In this document: in pieces, positions 17,173 to 25,400 of the stretch | How the letters are laid out: every line of letters starts with the position of its first letter | How positions within the stretch are numbered: the stretch's first letter is position 1 | DNA from: Seonamhaeicola aphaedonensis | GTDB taxonomy: Bacteria; Bacteroidota; Bacteroidia; Flavobacteriales; Flavobacteriaceae | Direction of reading: 5' to 3' | NCBI RefSeq assembly: GCF_003386195.1 | Contig: NZ_QRDX01000001.1 | Location: 310,001 to 374,000, forward strand | Length of the DNA stretch: 64,000 nucleotides | Made by a program: the position numbers and the translations under genes | Notes under the pieces: model-generated | Told to the model about the DNA's origin: nothing | Database searches by the model: none | What the model saw: only the letters and a program-made list of their open reading frames with translations

Positions 17173-18024
17173 TTAATTAATTCCGTTTAATATGTCTTTA
17201 ATATGATTGGTATCCTTCATCTCATTATAAATAGCTTCAAAATCATCTTTTTTCATCAACTCTTTAAAATGAGTAAGGTTATTTATATACTCGTTTAATG
17301 TTTCTATAACATTGTCTTTATTCTGTTTAAAAATGGGCGTCCACATTTCTGGCGAACTTTTAGCAAGCCTTACTGTTGAAGCAAATCCACTACCGGCCAT
17401 ATCAAAGATATCACGCTCATTTTTTTCTTTTTCAATAACTGTCTTCCCTAACATGAAAGAGCTTATATGTGATAAATGTGACACATAAGCAATATGTTTG
17501 TCATGTGCTTCAGGATTCATATATCGAATGCGCATTCCCAGAGATTTAAAAATCTCTAGTGCTTTTTCCTGAAGTTTGAACGCCGTTTTCTCTACCTCAC
17601 AAATGATGTTGGTTTTACCTTCAAATAATCCACTAATAGCAGCACTTGGGCCAGAGTGCTCAGTACCCGCAATGGGATGTGCCGCTAAAAAATTTCTTCG
17701 CTTGGGATGGTTTTCAACCACTTTACAAATAGCTTGCTTAGTGGAACCAGCATCTATTACCAATGCGTTATCAGAAATCTTATCTAAAATGGCTGGCAAT
17801 AATTTTACAGTAGCATCAACAGGAATGGATACAATAACCAAATCTGCCTTGACAATATCATCTAAAGTTGCTTTCTTATCAATCAGCCCTAAATCTAATG
17901 CCTCCTCTAATGTTGAATCCTTTCTACTAATACCATGGATAACCACATTAGGGTTTTGCTGCTTGATATCTTTAGCAAGACTACCTCCTATTAACCCTAT
18001 GCCTATAAAGTAAATATTCTTCAT
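17173..18024 (-). CDS. tyrA: Prephenate dehydrogenase
   Basis: Oxidatively decarboxylates prephenate to 4-hydroxyphenylpyruvate, the tyrosine precursor. The 283 residues begin with a Rossmann motif (IYFIGIGLIGGSLAKD), followed by VIDAGSTKQAI, AAHPIAGTEHSGPSAA and a C-terminal helical dimerisation region (HIAYVSHLSHISSFMLG). No ACT or mutase domain is fused. The start lies 1 bp after the aminotransferase stop, showing tight operon packing. Confidence 0.95.
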   Translation of the reverse strand: MKNIYFIGIGLIGGSLAKDIKQQNPNVVIHGISRKDSTLEEALDLGLIDKKATLDDIVKADLVIVSIPVDATVKLLPAILDKISDNALVIDAGSTKQAICKVVENHPKRRNFLAAHPIAGTEHSGPSAAISGLFEGKTNIICEVEKTAFKLQEKALEIFKSLGMRIRYMNPEAHDKHIAYVSHLSHISSFMLGKTVIEKEKNERDIFDMAGSGFASTVRLAKSSPEMWTPIFKQNKDNVIETLNEYINNLTHFKELMKKDDFEAIYNEMKDTNHIKDILNGIN

Positions 18025-18025
18025 G

Positions 18026-19174
18026 CTACTTAGTAATTCTTGCTATACATTCCTCAATATCTTCTAGAGACGCACAAAGCGAAAACCTAATGTAACCTTC
18101 ACCTTGACTACCAAAAATAGTGCCTGGTGTAATAAAAATATGATTGTTTTTCAACACCGTATCTATAAATTCCTCAGACTTCTGGTTTGCTGACAATTTA
18201 GCCCAAACAAACATACCCGTTGCATTTTTATCGTATGTACAATGAAGTGCATCGGCTAGTTTCCAGATTAAATCACGGCGCTTTTTATAAACACTATTCA
18301 AAGTAACATACCACATTTTAGAGCATTTCAATGCTTGAATAGCACCTTTTTGAATACCGTAAAACATACCAGAATCCATATTACTTTTAACCTTAAGCAC
18401 ATTACTTATAAGCTCACTATGTCCTAGAACCATGCCTACACGCCATCCTGCCATATTAAAAGTTTTACTCAATGAATTCAACTCCAAACAAACCTCTTTA
18501 GCACCTTCTATATTAAGGATGCTCATGGGGTTATCATTAAGCACAAAACTGTAAGGATTGTCGTTAACAATTAAGATATTATGCTGCTTTGCGAAAGCCA
18601 CTAAACTCTTAAAAGCTATTTTTGAAGGCTGTGCCCCAGTTGGCATATGTGGGTAATTAATCCACATTAGCTTTACTTTGCTCAAATCTAAACTTTGAAG
18701 CGCATCAATATCCGGCAGCCAGTTATTAGAAGCATCTAAATTATAAAATACTGTTTTAGCTCCCACCAACCTAGTAACTGATTGATATGTTGGATAACCG
18801 GGATTTGGAATTAAAACTTCATCACCTTCATTTAAGAAAGCCATAGAGATATGCATAATCCCTTCTTTACTACCCATTAATGGAAGAATCTCAGAATTAG
18901 GATTTAAGCTTACCGCAAAATGTTCTTTATAAAATGTTGCCATGGCTTCTCTTAGTTCTGGCAACCCTTGATAACTCTGGTATTTATGAGCACTAGCATC
19001 TTTCAAGCTGTTTGATATAGCTTCAATGACCTTTTGTGGCGGTTGCATATCAGGGCTTCCTATACCTAAATTAATGACCTGCTTACCACTGGCTATCATT
19101 TGGTTTACCTCCCTAAGTTTTCTTGAGAAGTAGTATTCTTCTACGGTATGCAACCTGTTTGCTACTTCAATCAT
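18026..19174 (-). CDS. PLP-dependent class I/II aminotransferase, probably aromatic
   Basis: A fold-type I aminotransferase of 382 aa. N-terminal INLGIGSPDMQPP, PGYPTYQSV, the Asn/Asp region NDNPYSFVLN and the PLP lysine in SLSKTFNMAGWRVG (about residue 235) are clear. Lying between pheA and tyrA it most likely transaminates phenylpyruvate and 4-hydroxyphenylpyruvate to Phe and Tyr; specificity is inferred from context only. Its ATG overlaps the pheA stop (ATGA), so translation is coupled. Confidence 0.93.
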   Translation of the reverse strand: MIEVANRLHTVEEYYFSRKLREVNQMIASGKQVINLGIGSPDMQPPQKVIEAISNSLKDASAHKYQSYQGLPELREAMATFYKEHFAVSLNPNSEILPLMGSKEGIMHISMAFLNEGDEVLIPNPGYPTYQSVTRLVGAKTVFYNLDASNNWLPDIDALQSLDLSKVKLMWINYPHMPTGAQPSKIAFKSLVAFAKQHNILIVNDNPYSFVLNDNPMSILNIEGAKEVCLELNSLSKTFNMAGWRVGMVLGHSELISNVLKVKSNMDSGMFYGIQKGAIQALKCSKMWYVTLNSVYKKRRDLIWKLADALHCTYDKNATGMFVWAKLSANQKSEEFIDTVLKNNHIFITPGTIFGSQGEGYIRFSLCASLEDIEECIARITK

Positions 19175-19998
19175 AACTTGGCATTTTTATATTCACCCAA
19201 CACTTTAAGGCCTTCGGCCATTATTTCTATCAATGATTTTGCCTTTTTAAAATCACCGTATTCATTAAAAGTAACGTCAACAAAAAAGGCATATTTCCAA
19301 GGTGTTTCAATAATTGGTAACGACTGTATTTTAGTTAAATTCAATTTACAATCGCTCATCACATTTAAAATAGTTGCCAAACTACCTCTTTTATGATTTG
19401 CCTCAAACTTAATAGATGCCTTATTAATTTCGTTTTCAAGTACTTCAGAATTTGTGCGCTTTACAATTACAAAGCGTGTTTCATTATGTTTAATAGTTTG
19501 AATGCTCTTTCCTAAAATATCCAGTTCAAAAATCTCAGCTGCCAAAACACTAGCAATAGCACCAATACCTTTTAATTGTCCTTCTTGAATTCTTTGAGCT
19601 ACCTCAGCAGTATCCTTATCTTCTACTAACTTAATATGTGGGTATTGTTTAAAGAATTCTTTACACTGCAACAATGCCATAGGATGAGAATACACCTCTT
19701 TAATATCTTCAATAGTTTGCCCAGACAAGGCCATTAAATTATGCTGCACATCAACATAATGTTCTCCTACTATATGCAAATTATATTTATCAATTAATGC
19801 ATAATTAGGAATAATAGACCCAGCTATGGAATTTTCTAAGGCCATAATTGCTGCATCAGATTCTTCAGAAATTAAAGAATCAACCACCTCATCAAAAGTT
19901 AAACATTCAATATTATGAACTGTTTTATCAAAAAATTGTTGTGACACAATATGATGAAATGACCCCTTTACTCCTTGTATGGCAACCGTTTTAATCAT
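19171..19998 (-). CDS. pheA: Prephenate dehydratase
   Basis: Converts prephenate to phenylpyruvate. The 275 residues carry the dehydratase domain (AIQGVKGSFHHIVSQQFF at the start, ALENSIAGSI, SHPMALLQC, and NETRFVIV near residue 167) and a C-terminal ACT domain (HKRGSLATILNVMSDCKLNLTKIQS written here only by its ends, about residues 200-270), which in the family binds phenylalanine for feedback. It is the first gene of the aromatic operon. Its ATG directly follows the U run of an intrinsic terminator preceded by a Phe/Tyr-rich leader peptide. Confidence 0.96.
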   Translation of the reverse strand: MIKTVAIQGVKGSFHHIVSQQFFDKTVHNIECLTFDEVVDSLISEESDAAIMALENSIAGSIIPNYALIDKYNLHIVGEHYVDVQHNLMALSGQTIEDIKEVYSHPMALLQCKEFFKQYPHIKLVEDKDTAEVAQRIQEGQLKGIGAIASVLAAEIFELDILGKSIQTIKHNETRFVIVKRTNSEVLENEINKASIKFEANHKRGSLATILNVMSDCKLNLTKIQSLPIIETPWKYAFFVDVTFNEYGDFKKAKSLIEIMAEGLKVLGEYKNAKL

Positions 19999-20028
19999 AA
20001 AAAAAAGTCTCGATTTTCACCGAGACTT
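19999..20028 (-). terminator. Attenuator terminator directly upstream of pheA
   Basis: In the minus-strand RNA, AAGUCUCG (20028-20021) pairs with CGAGACUU (20012-20005) around an 8-nt loop, followed by a U run (20004-19999) that touches the pheA AUG at 19998. A terminator placed before the first gene of an operon is meaningful only if it is conditional. The hairpin could also hide the pheA start from ribosomes. Confidence 0.88.
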
Positions 20029-20064
20029 ATATTTAAATTTATTGTTTTAATTTATACATATAAC

Positions 20065-20070
20065 GCCTCG
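20065..20070 (-). promoter_or_regulatory. Candidate antiterminator arm
   Basis: CGAGGC here can pair with GUCUCG of the terminator's 5' arm (six pairs including one G-U). It lies 6 nt past the leader stop codon, so a ribosome finishing the leader would cover it, while one stalled on the Phe/Tyr codons would leave it free. Inferred from base pairing by eye. Confidence 0.55.
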
Positions 20071-20075
20071 TTCCT

Positions 20076-20132
20076 TTAACTAAAAAAGAAGTAATAAAAG
20101 CCAAAATATGTATAAACTGCTGTTGTTCTCAT
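20076..20132 (-). CDS. Phe/Tyr-rich leader peptide of the aromatic operon
   Basis: A short ORF, ATG to TAA, encodes MRTTAVYTYFGFYYFFFS: 9 of 18 residues are Phe or Tyr, clustered in the last 12. It lies 77 bp upstream of the pheA terminator stem-loop end and reads toward it on the same strand. This is the layout of a ribosome-mediated attenuator: scarcity of charged tRNA-Phe or tRNA-Tyr stalls the ribosome near codons 9-17, letting an antiterminator form. There is no Shine-Dalgarno, as is usual in this phylum. A short stem (GCTGT/ACAGC) flanks the start codon. The peptide itself is unlikely to have any other function. Confidence 0.85.
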   Translation of the reverse strand: MRTTAVYTYFGFYYFFFS

Positions 20133-20254
20133 AATTACAGCGGCTAAAGTAGTTAATATTTTAAGAAATCAAAATTGTAGAATTAATTTTTTATCGTTTT
20201 TTTTGAAGTTTTAGTGATTTTATAGCAAAACTTAGGTTACATTAGATAATCATT

Positions 20255-20262
20255 TAATTTTG
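20255..20262 (+). promoter_or_regulatory. Candidate -7 box of gldA
   Basis: TAATTTTG matches the flavobacterial TAnnTTTG -7 consensus 16 bp before the gldA ATG. No clear TTG at -33 is seen, so the call is tentative. Confidence 0.4.
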
Positions 20263-20277
20263 TCTGAAATTTTTATT

Positions 20278-21174
20278 ATGTCTATTAAGGTTGAAAATAT
20301 TTCTAAATTTTACGGTAATCAAAAAGCCTTAAACAACATTTCTTTTAAGGTTGACAACCCCGAAATTGTTGGTTTTTTAGGCCCCAATGGCGCTGGTAAA
20401 TCTACCATGATGAAAATTTTAACCACTTATGTAAAACCAGACGTTGGAAACGCAAAAGTTAATGAATACGATATACATAATGAAACCGAAAACGTGCAAC
20501 TAAGTGTAGGTTACTTACCAGAACACAACCCTTTATACTTAGAAATGTATATTAAAGAGTACCTCTCGTTCAATGCTGGTATTTACAAAGTACCTAAAGA
20601 GCGTATCAATGAAGTTATAGAACTCACAGGGTTAACCCCAGAAGTTCATAAAAGAATAGGGCAACTTTCTAAAGGGTATCGCCAGCGTATAGGATTAGCA
20701 ACAGCACTTTTACATAATCCTGATGTTTTAATTTTAGATGAGCCTACCACGGGTTTAGACCCTAACCAACTGGTTGACATTAGAAACCTTATTAAAACCA
20801 TTGGACAGAAAAAAACAGTCTTTCTTTCTACACATATCATGCAAGAAGTAGAGGCCATGTGTGACCGCGTTATCATTATTAATAAAGGTAACATGGTTGC
20901 CGACAAAAAATTATCTGAATTACGTAAGCAAAAAGAACAAACTGTTATTGTGGAGTTTGACTATAGAGTAGAAGATGCCTTTTTAAAACAACTTCCAAAC
21001 GTTAAAAAAGTAATTAATACTTATGATTTTGTCTATGAAATTACATTTTCTACCTCAAAAGACATGCGCTCTCATGTTTTTGATTTTGCTCATGATAACC
21101 AGCTAAAAATTCTTCAGTTAAATCAAAAAAATGCAAGTTTAGAAAGTTTGTTTAGAGAACTAACACAGTCTTAA
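20278..21174 (+). CDS. gldA: Gliding-motility ABC transporter ATP-binding protein GldA
   Basis: ATPase subunit of the GldAFG ABC transporter needed for gliding in flavobacteria. The 298 residues contain Walker A GPNGAGKST, signature LSKGYRQRIGLA, Walker B VLILDEPTTGLDP and the H-loop STHIMQEVE, followed by a C-terminal extension of about 80 residues typical of GldA. I start at the ATG (MSIKVENISKFYG), not the TTG six codons upstream. It is alone here: gldF and gldG are not adjacent, as in other flavobacteria. It diverges from the aromatic operon. General ABC-2 type ATPases are similar, so the exact symbol is slightly less certain. Confidence 0.85.
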   Translation: MSIKVENISKFYGNQKALNNISFKVDNPEIVGFLGPNGAGKSTMMKILTTYVKPDVGNAKVNEYDIHNETENVQLSVGYLPEHNPLYLEMYIKEYLSFNAGIYKVPKERINEVIELTGLTPEVHKRIGQLSKGYRQRIGLATALLHNPDVLILDEPTTGLDPNQLVDIRNLIKTIGQKKTVFLSTHIMQEVEAMCDRVIIINKGNMVADKKLSELRKQKEQTVIVEFDYRVEDAFLKQLPNVKKVINTYDFVYEITFSTSKDMRSHVFDFAHDNQLKILQLNQKNASLESLFRELTQS

Positions 21175-21363
21175 ACAAAAAAACCTTCTTTCACACATTA
21201 GTTAGATTATTGATACTAAAGCAAATCCAAAAAATCAATCTAGTTTTTATTAAAAATCATGACAAAAATCATCTTTACAACAATATTGAGGCTTTAATTT
21301 TGTACCGTATTAAAAACAAAGTAAAACAGGGAAGGGTACTTCATTAATCAGGATTTAATAAGG

Positions 21364-21371
21364 TATCTTTG
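21364..21371 (+). promoter_or_regulatory. Candidate -7 box of pta-ackA
   Basis: TATCTTTG matches TAnnTTTG 19 bp before the pta ATG. A second match, TAATTTTG, occurs at 21295-21302. Neither has an obvious TTG at the right -33 spacing. Confidence 0.42.
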
Positions 21372-21390
21372 TAAACAACAAACAGGTATA

Positions 21391-23481
21391 ATGAGCAAAG
21401 GAATTTATGTAGCCACTATAGAGTCTAATAGTGGCAAATCGGTTGTAGTCTTAGGTCTCATGCGTATGCTCTTAGGAAAGACTGCAAAAGTAGGTTACTT
21501 CAGGCCAATTATTGAAGATGTTGAAGTTGGAGAAATGGACAATCACATCAACACTGTGATTTCTCATTTCGATATAGATATCAACTACAAAAAAACATTC
21601 GCATTTACCCGAAGTGAAGTTTTAGACCTTTACAATCAGGGTAAATCTGGAGATGTTATTGATGAGATTATTAAAAAATACAAACGATTGGAAGATCGTT
21701 TTGATTTGGTTCTGGTAGAAGGAACAGACTTCTCTCATGAAAACTCTAGTTTAGAGTTAGATATCAACATGTTAATATCTAAAAACCTCGGATTACCTGT
21801 CATTATTGTTTTACATGGTGATGGTAAAAGCATGAAAGATATTGTTGATAGTGCTCAATTAGCTCATGACACCTTTAAAGAAGAGGTAGATGTGCTATCA
21901 ATTATGGCTAATAAGATTAACAAAGAAGATATTGAAGAACTTAAGTCTAAACTAGCTGAACGCATTCATAATGGAACTGATATTAGGGTTATTCCAAAAA
22001 TTAGAAGTTTAGCTAGCCCAACCATGAAAGAAATTGTTAAAGCATTAGATGCTAAAGTTTTATTTGGAAAAGATATGCTTAACAACCAAGTAGAAAATTT
22101 TGGGGTTGGCACCATGCAGTTAAGAAATTATCTAACCAAATTAAAAGATGGTTCTCTTGTTATAACTTCAGGTGACAGGGCAGATATTATTCTAGGTGCC
22201 TTACAAGCGCACGCCTCTAAAAATTACCCAAAAATTTCAGGAATTGTATTAACAGGTGGTTTACTTCCTGAAGAATCTATACTAAAACTCATTGAAGGTC
22301 TTTCAAGTGTTGTTCCTGTTATTAGTGTTCCTGGAGGCACATTCTCTGTTGCCAACGACATTGGAAAAGTGAAGTCTAGAATTTACGCTGAGAATTCTGA
22401 AAAAATTAGAACTTCAATCTCAACATTTGAAAATCATGTTGATACAGATAAGTTGGCAGAACGTTTAATTACTTTCAAATCGGATATATTCACTCCAAGA
22501 ATGTTCCAATATAATTTATTACAAAGTGCACTCAGAGACAAAAAGCACATTGTACTTCCAGAAGGTTATGACGAACGCGTACTTAGGGCCACGGCTAGAT
22601 TAGTAAATACCCGTGTAGTTGATATTACCTTGATTGGTGAACAGGAAAAAATACAATCGCTTATTGAAGAGTATGACATCCCACTTGATTTAAACGATGT
22701 TAACGTAGTATTCCCCAATCAATCAGAACATTTTGACGATTACGTAGACACCCTTTATGAACTAAGAAAACACAAAGGCGTAAATAGACAAATGGCTCAA
22801 GATATGATGGAAGACGTATCATACTTTGGAACTATGATGATTCATAAAGGTCATGCCGATGGTATGGTCTCTGGAGCTGCACATACCACACAACACACAT
22901 TGCGCCCCGCGCTTCAATTCATTAAAACAAAACCAGGTGTTAACATTGTATCATCGGTGTTTTTTATGTGTTTAGAAGATCGTGTTTCTATATTTGGTGA
23001 CTGTGCTATCAATCCAAACCCAAACGCTGAACAATTAGCAGAAATAGCTATTTCATCTGCAAAAACTGCTTTAGATTTTGGTATTGAACCTAAGGTGGCC
23101 ATGTTGTCTTACTCCTCTGGAGCTTCTGGAAAAGGTGAAGATGTTGATAAAGTTAGAAAAGCAACAGAAATTGCCAAGTCTATTGCCCCTGAATTAAAAA
23201 TTGAAGGTCCTATTCAATATGATGCTGCGGTTGATAAGCGCATTGGAAAAAGCAAATTACCAGATTCTGAAGTGGCTGGTGAAGCCAGTGTATTGATTTT
23301 CCCAGATTTAAATACAGGAAACAATACTTATAAAGCAGTACAACGAGAAACAGGTGCGTTAGCAATTGGTCCTATGTTACAAGGTTTAAACAAACCTGTT
23401 AACGATTTAAGTAGAGGCTGTACATCAGATGATATTTATAGCACCGTAATAATAACAGCCATTCAAGCTCAAGATCTATAA
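21391..23481 (+). CDS. pta: Phosphate acetyltransferase
   Basis: Interconverts acetyl-CoA and acetyl phosphate. The 696-residue long form has an N-terminal P-loop/dethiobiotin-synthetase-like domain (VATIESNSGKSVVVLGLM), a DRTGG domain (about 215-320), and the C-terminal PTA_PTB catalytic domain (about 370-690, with VLPEGYDERVLRA, ADGMVSGAAHTT and GPMLQGLNKPVNDLSRG). The length is as in E. coli Pta. The stop is followed by ackA after 2 bp, giving the standard acetate operon. Confidence 0.98.
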   Translation: MSKGIYVATIESNSGKSVVVLGLMRMLLGKTAKVGYFRPIIEDVEVGEMDNHINTVISHFDIDINYKKTFAFTRSEVLDLYNQGKSGDVIDEIIKKYKRLEDRFDLVLVEGTDFSHENSSLELDINMLISKNLGLPVIIVLHGDGKSMKDIVDSAQLAHDTFKEEVDVLSIMANKINKEDIEELKSKLAERIHNGTDIRVIPKIRSLASPTMKEIVKALDAKVLFGKDMLNNQVENFGVGTMQLRNYLTKLKDGSLVITSGDRADIILGALQAHASKNYPKISGIVLTGGLLPEESILKLIEGLSSVVPVISVPGGTFSVANDIGKVKSRIYAENSEKIRTSISTFENHVDTDKLAERLITFKSDIFTPRMFQYNLLQSALRDKKHIVLPEGYDERVLRATARLVNTRVVDITLIGEQEKIQSLIEEYDIPLDLNDVNVVFPNQSEHFDDYVDTLYELRKHKGVNRQMAQDMMEDVSYFGTMMIHKGHADGMVSGAAHTTQHTLRPALQFIKTKPGVNIVSSVFFMCLEDRVSIFGDCAINPNPNAEQLAEIAISSAKTALDFGIEPKVAMLSYSSGASGKGEDVDKVRKATEIAKSIAPELKIEGPIQYDAAVDKRIGKSKLPDSEVAGEASVLIFPDLNTGNNTYKAVQRETGALAIGPMLQGLNKPVNDLSRGCTSDDIYSTVIITAIQAQDL

Positions 23482-23483
23482 CT

Positions 23484-24686
23484 ATGGAAGTATTAGTATT
23501 AAACTCCGGGAGTTCATCATTGAAATTTCAATTATTCTCAATGCCAGAAGAACGTATTATTTGTTCAGGACAAATAGAACGCATTGGTTTTGAAGATGCC
23601 ATTTTTAAATTTAAAACAAATAGTAACACCATAGAAAAAGTAACTCCGGTTAAAAATCATAAACAAGGATTAAAACTAGTTGCTGAACAACTTTTAGACC
23701 ATAAAACTGGCGTTATTCAATCTCCCGATGATATTACTATTGTGGGACATAGAGTGGTTCATGGTGGAAAACACTTTAGTGAAACCACAGTAATTACTAA
23801 TGAGGTTAAAGAAAAAATTAAAGCATTATCCTCTTTAGCTCCCCTACACAATCCAGCAAATTTAGAAGGTATTGAAGTAGCTGAGGAAGTCTTTAAAAAC
23901 GCTAAGCAGGTAGCAGTTTTTGATACAGCTTTTCATCAGTCTATTCCAGAAAAAGCTTATAAATACGCTATTCCAAATGAATATTTAGAAAAACATCACA
24001 TTCGCCTCTACGGATTTCATGGTACAAGCCATAAGTACGTTTCTGAAAAGGCTATTGAGTTTCTCGGAAAAAAAGATTCAAAAATCATTTCAATTCACTT
24101 AGGTAATGGTTGTAGTATGACTGCTATTAAAAATGGTAAAAGTATTGATCACTCATTAGGATTCTCACCTGTAAATGGTCTTATTATGGGAACTCGCTCT
24201 GGAGATATTGATCCCTCTGTTATCTTTCATTTAGCCGAACGTCATGGGTTTGAGTTAAAAGACATCAATAACATGCTTCAAAAACAAAGTGGCATGCTTG
24301 GTCTTACTGGTTATAGTGACTTACGTGAAATTCAAAAGGAGGCAGAAAAAGGTAATAAAAATTGCATACTAGCCTTAGAGATGAACGCCTACCGAATTAA
24401 AAAATATATTGGTAGTTATGCCGCCATTATGAACGGACTAGATGCCATTATATTTACCGCTGGCATTGGAGAAAATTCTGCTGATATGCGGGAACGTGTT
24501 TGTAAAGATTTGGATTATTTAGGCATTGAATTAGACACCAAAAAAAATCAGGTGCGTTCTGATGAAATTAGAGCTATCAATAAAGACACTGGGTTAACTA
24601 AAATACTGGTAATCCCCACCAATGAAGAGTTGGAAATTGCAAAACAATCTGTAGCCTTATTCAAAAATCAATCGGCCCTTATATAG
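23484..24686 (+). CDS. ackA: Acetate kinase
   Basis: Converts acetyl phosphate and ADP to acetate and ATP. The 400 residues show the N-terminal VLNSGSSSLKFQL, HRVVHGG, FDTAFHQSIP (catalytic Asp), HLGNGCSM, MGTRSGDIDP and FTAGIGENS. Length and order are canonical. Its last 30 bp overlap, in the opposite direction, the end of the GIN-domain lipoprotein gene; both reading frames end at natural termini, so this is a true convergent overlap. Confidence 0.98.
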   Translation: MEVLVLNSGSSSLKFQLFSMPEERIICSGQIERIGFEDAIFKFKTNSNTIEKVTPVKNHKQGLKLVAEQLLDHKTGVIQSPDDITIVGHRVVHGGKHFSETTVITNEVKEKIKALSSLAPLHNPANLEGIEVAEEVFKNAKQVAVFDTAFHQSIPEKAYKYAIPNEYLEKHHIRLYGFHGTSHKYVSEKAIEFLGKKDSKIISIHLGNGCSMTAIKNGKSIDHSLGFSPVNGLIMGTRSGDIDPSVIFHLAERHGFELKDINNMLQKQSGMLGLTGYSDLREIQKEAEKGNKNCILALEMNAYRIKKYIGSYAAIMNGLDAIIFTAGIGENSADMRERVCKDLDYLGIELDTKKNQVRSDEIRAINKDTGLTKILVIPTNEELEIAKQSVALFKNQSALI

Positions 24687-25400
24687 TTCCTCCACAATAA
24701 CTGTGTTAGGTCTGTTTTTAGAAATTACATTACCCACACTGCTAATTATTCCTTGAATACGCTGCATTGGGTTAACAATCATGTCATTAGTTCCTCTATG
24801 CCAAATCTGAATGTTTTGTGCATTTAGATTTTCACCTTCAAAACGTCCATTTCCTGATGCAAAGGTAACATGAAGATTATTAGTGTTACCAGAAACGAAA
24901 CAGTTAGATAAGTTATTAAACACTAATCTAAAGCTATTATTGTCTATTTGCAGCCTAAAATTACCGTTTGTAATAGTACCTGGAGCACCAAAATCTTCAG
25001 ACAAGATAGTTAAATCTGGATACGTTAAAACACCTTCAGAACTAATATCGTACTGCGTAGAACTTCGTATTTCACTAATATTGGGGACTGTAACATATAC
25101 TTTGGTAACACCATAATTACGAACATAATTACAAGTGTTATTGTCTGTTAATATCAATTGATTATCAACTACAACAGCTGTAATATCATTTATAAGATTT
25201 TCTCCTGTTTCTATAACAACCTTTTGAGCGCCTTCTTTAACAATTAGTTCAATATCTCTATTAACCAAAATTTTATTGAAGATACCAAGCGCTACTTCAT
25301 CTTGAATAATCTTTCCTGTTTTTTGAAAACAATCACTTGCATTCTCACTATCACAAGCAAAAATTAAAACGATTAATAATATATATGGTAACTTTTTCAC
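24657..25400 (-). CDS. GIN-domain (DUF2807) lipoprotein
   Basis: 247 residues with a lipoprotein signal (lipobox IFAC, Cys16), so it is membrane-anchored in the envelope. The body is the right-handed beta-helical GIN/DUF2807 fold (FNKILVNRDIELIVKEG, then repeated short strands NGRFEGENLNAQNIQIWHRG given here by its ends). Function is unknown; such proteins are abundant in Bacteroidota. The start codon is GTG, overlapping the stop of the PagL-like gene (GTGA), so the two are coupled. The 3' end overlaps ackA by 30 bp on the other strand. Confidence 0.83.
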   Translation of the reverse strand: MKKLPYILLIVLIFACDSENASDCFQKTGKIIQDEVALGIFNKILVNRDIELIVKEGAQKVVIETGENLINDITAVVVDNQLILTDNNTCNYVRNYGVTKVYVTVPNISEIRSSTQYDISSEGVLTYPDLTILSEDFGAPGTITNGNFRLQIDNNSFRLVFNNLSNCFVSGNTNNLHVTFASGNGRFEGENLNAQNIQIWHRGTNDMIVNPMQRIQGIISSVGNVISKNRPNTVIVEELYKGRLIFE

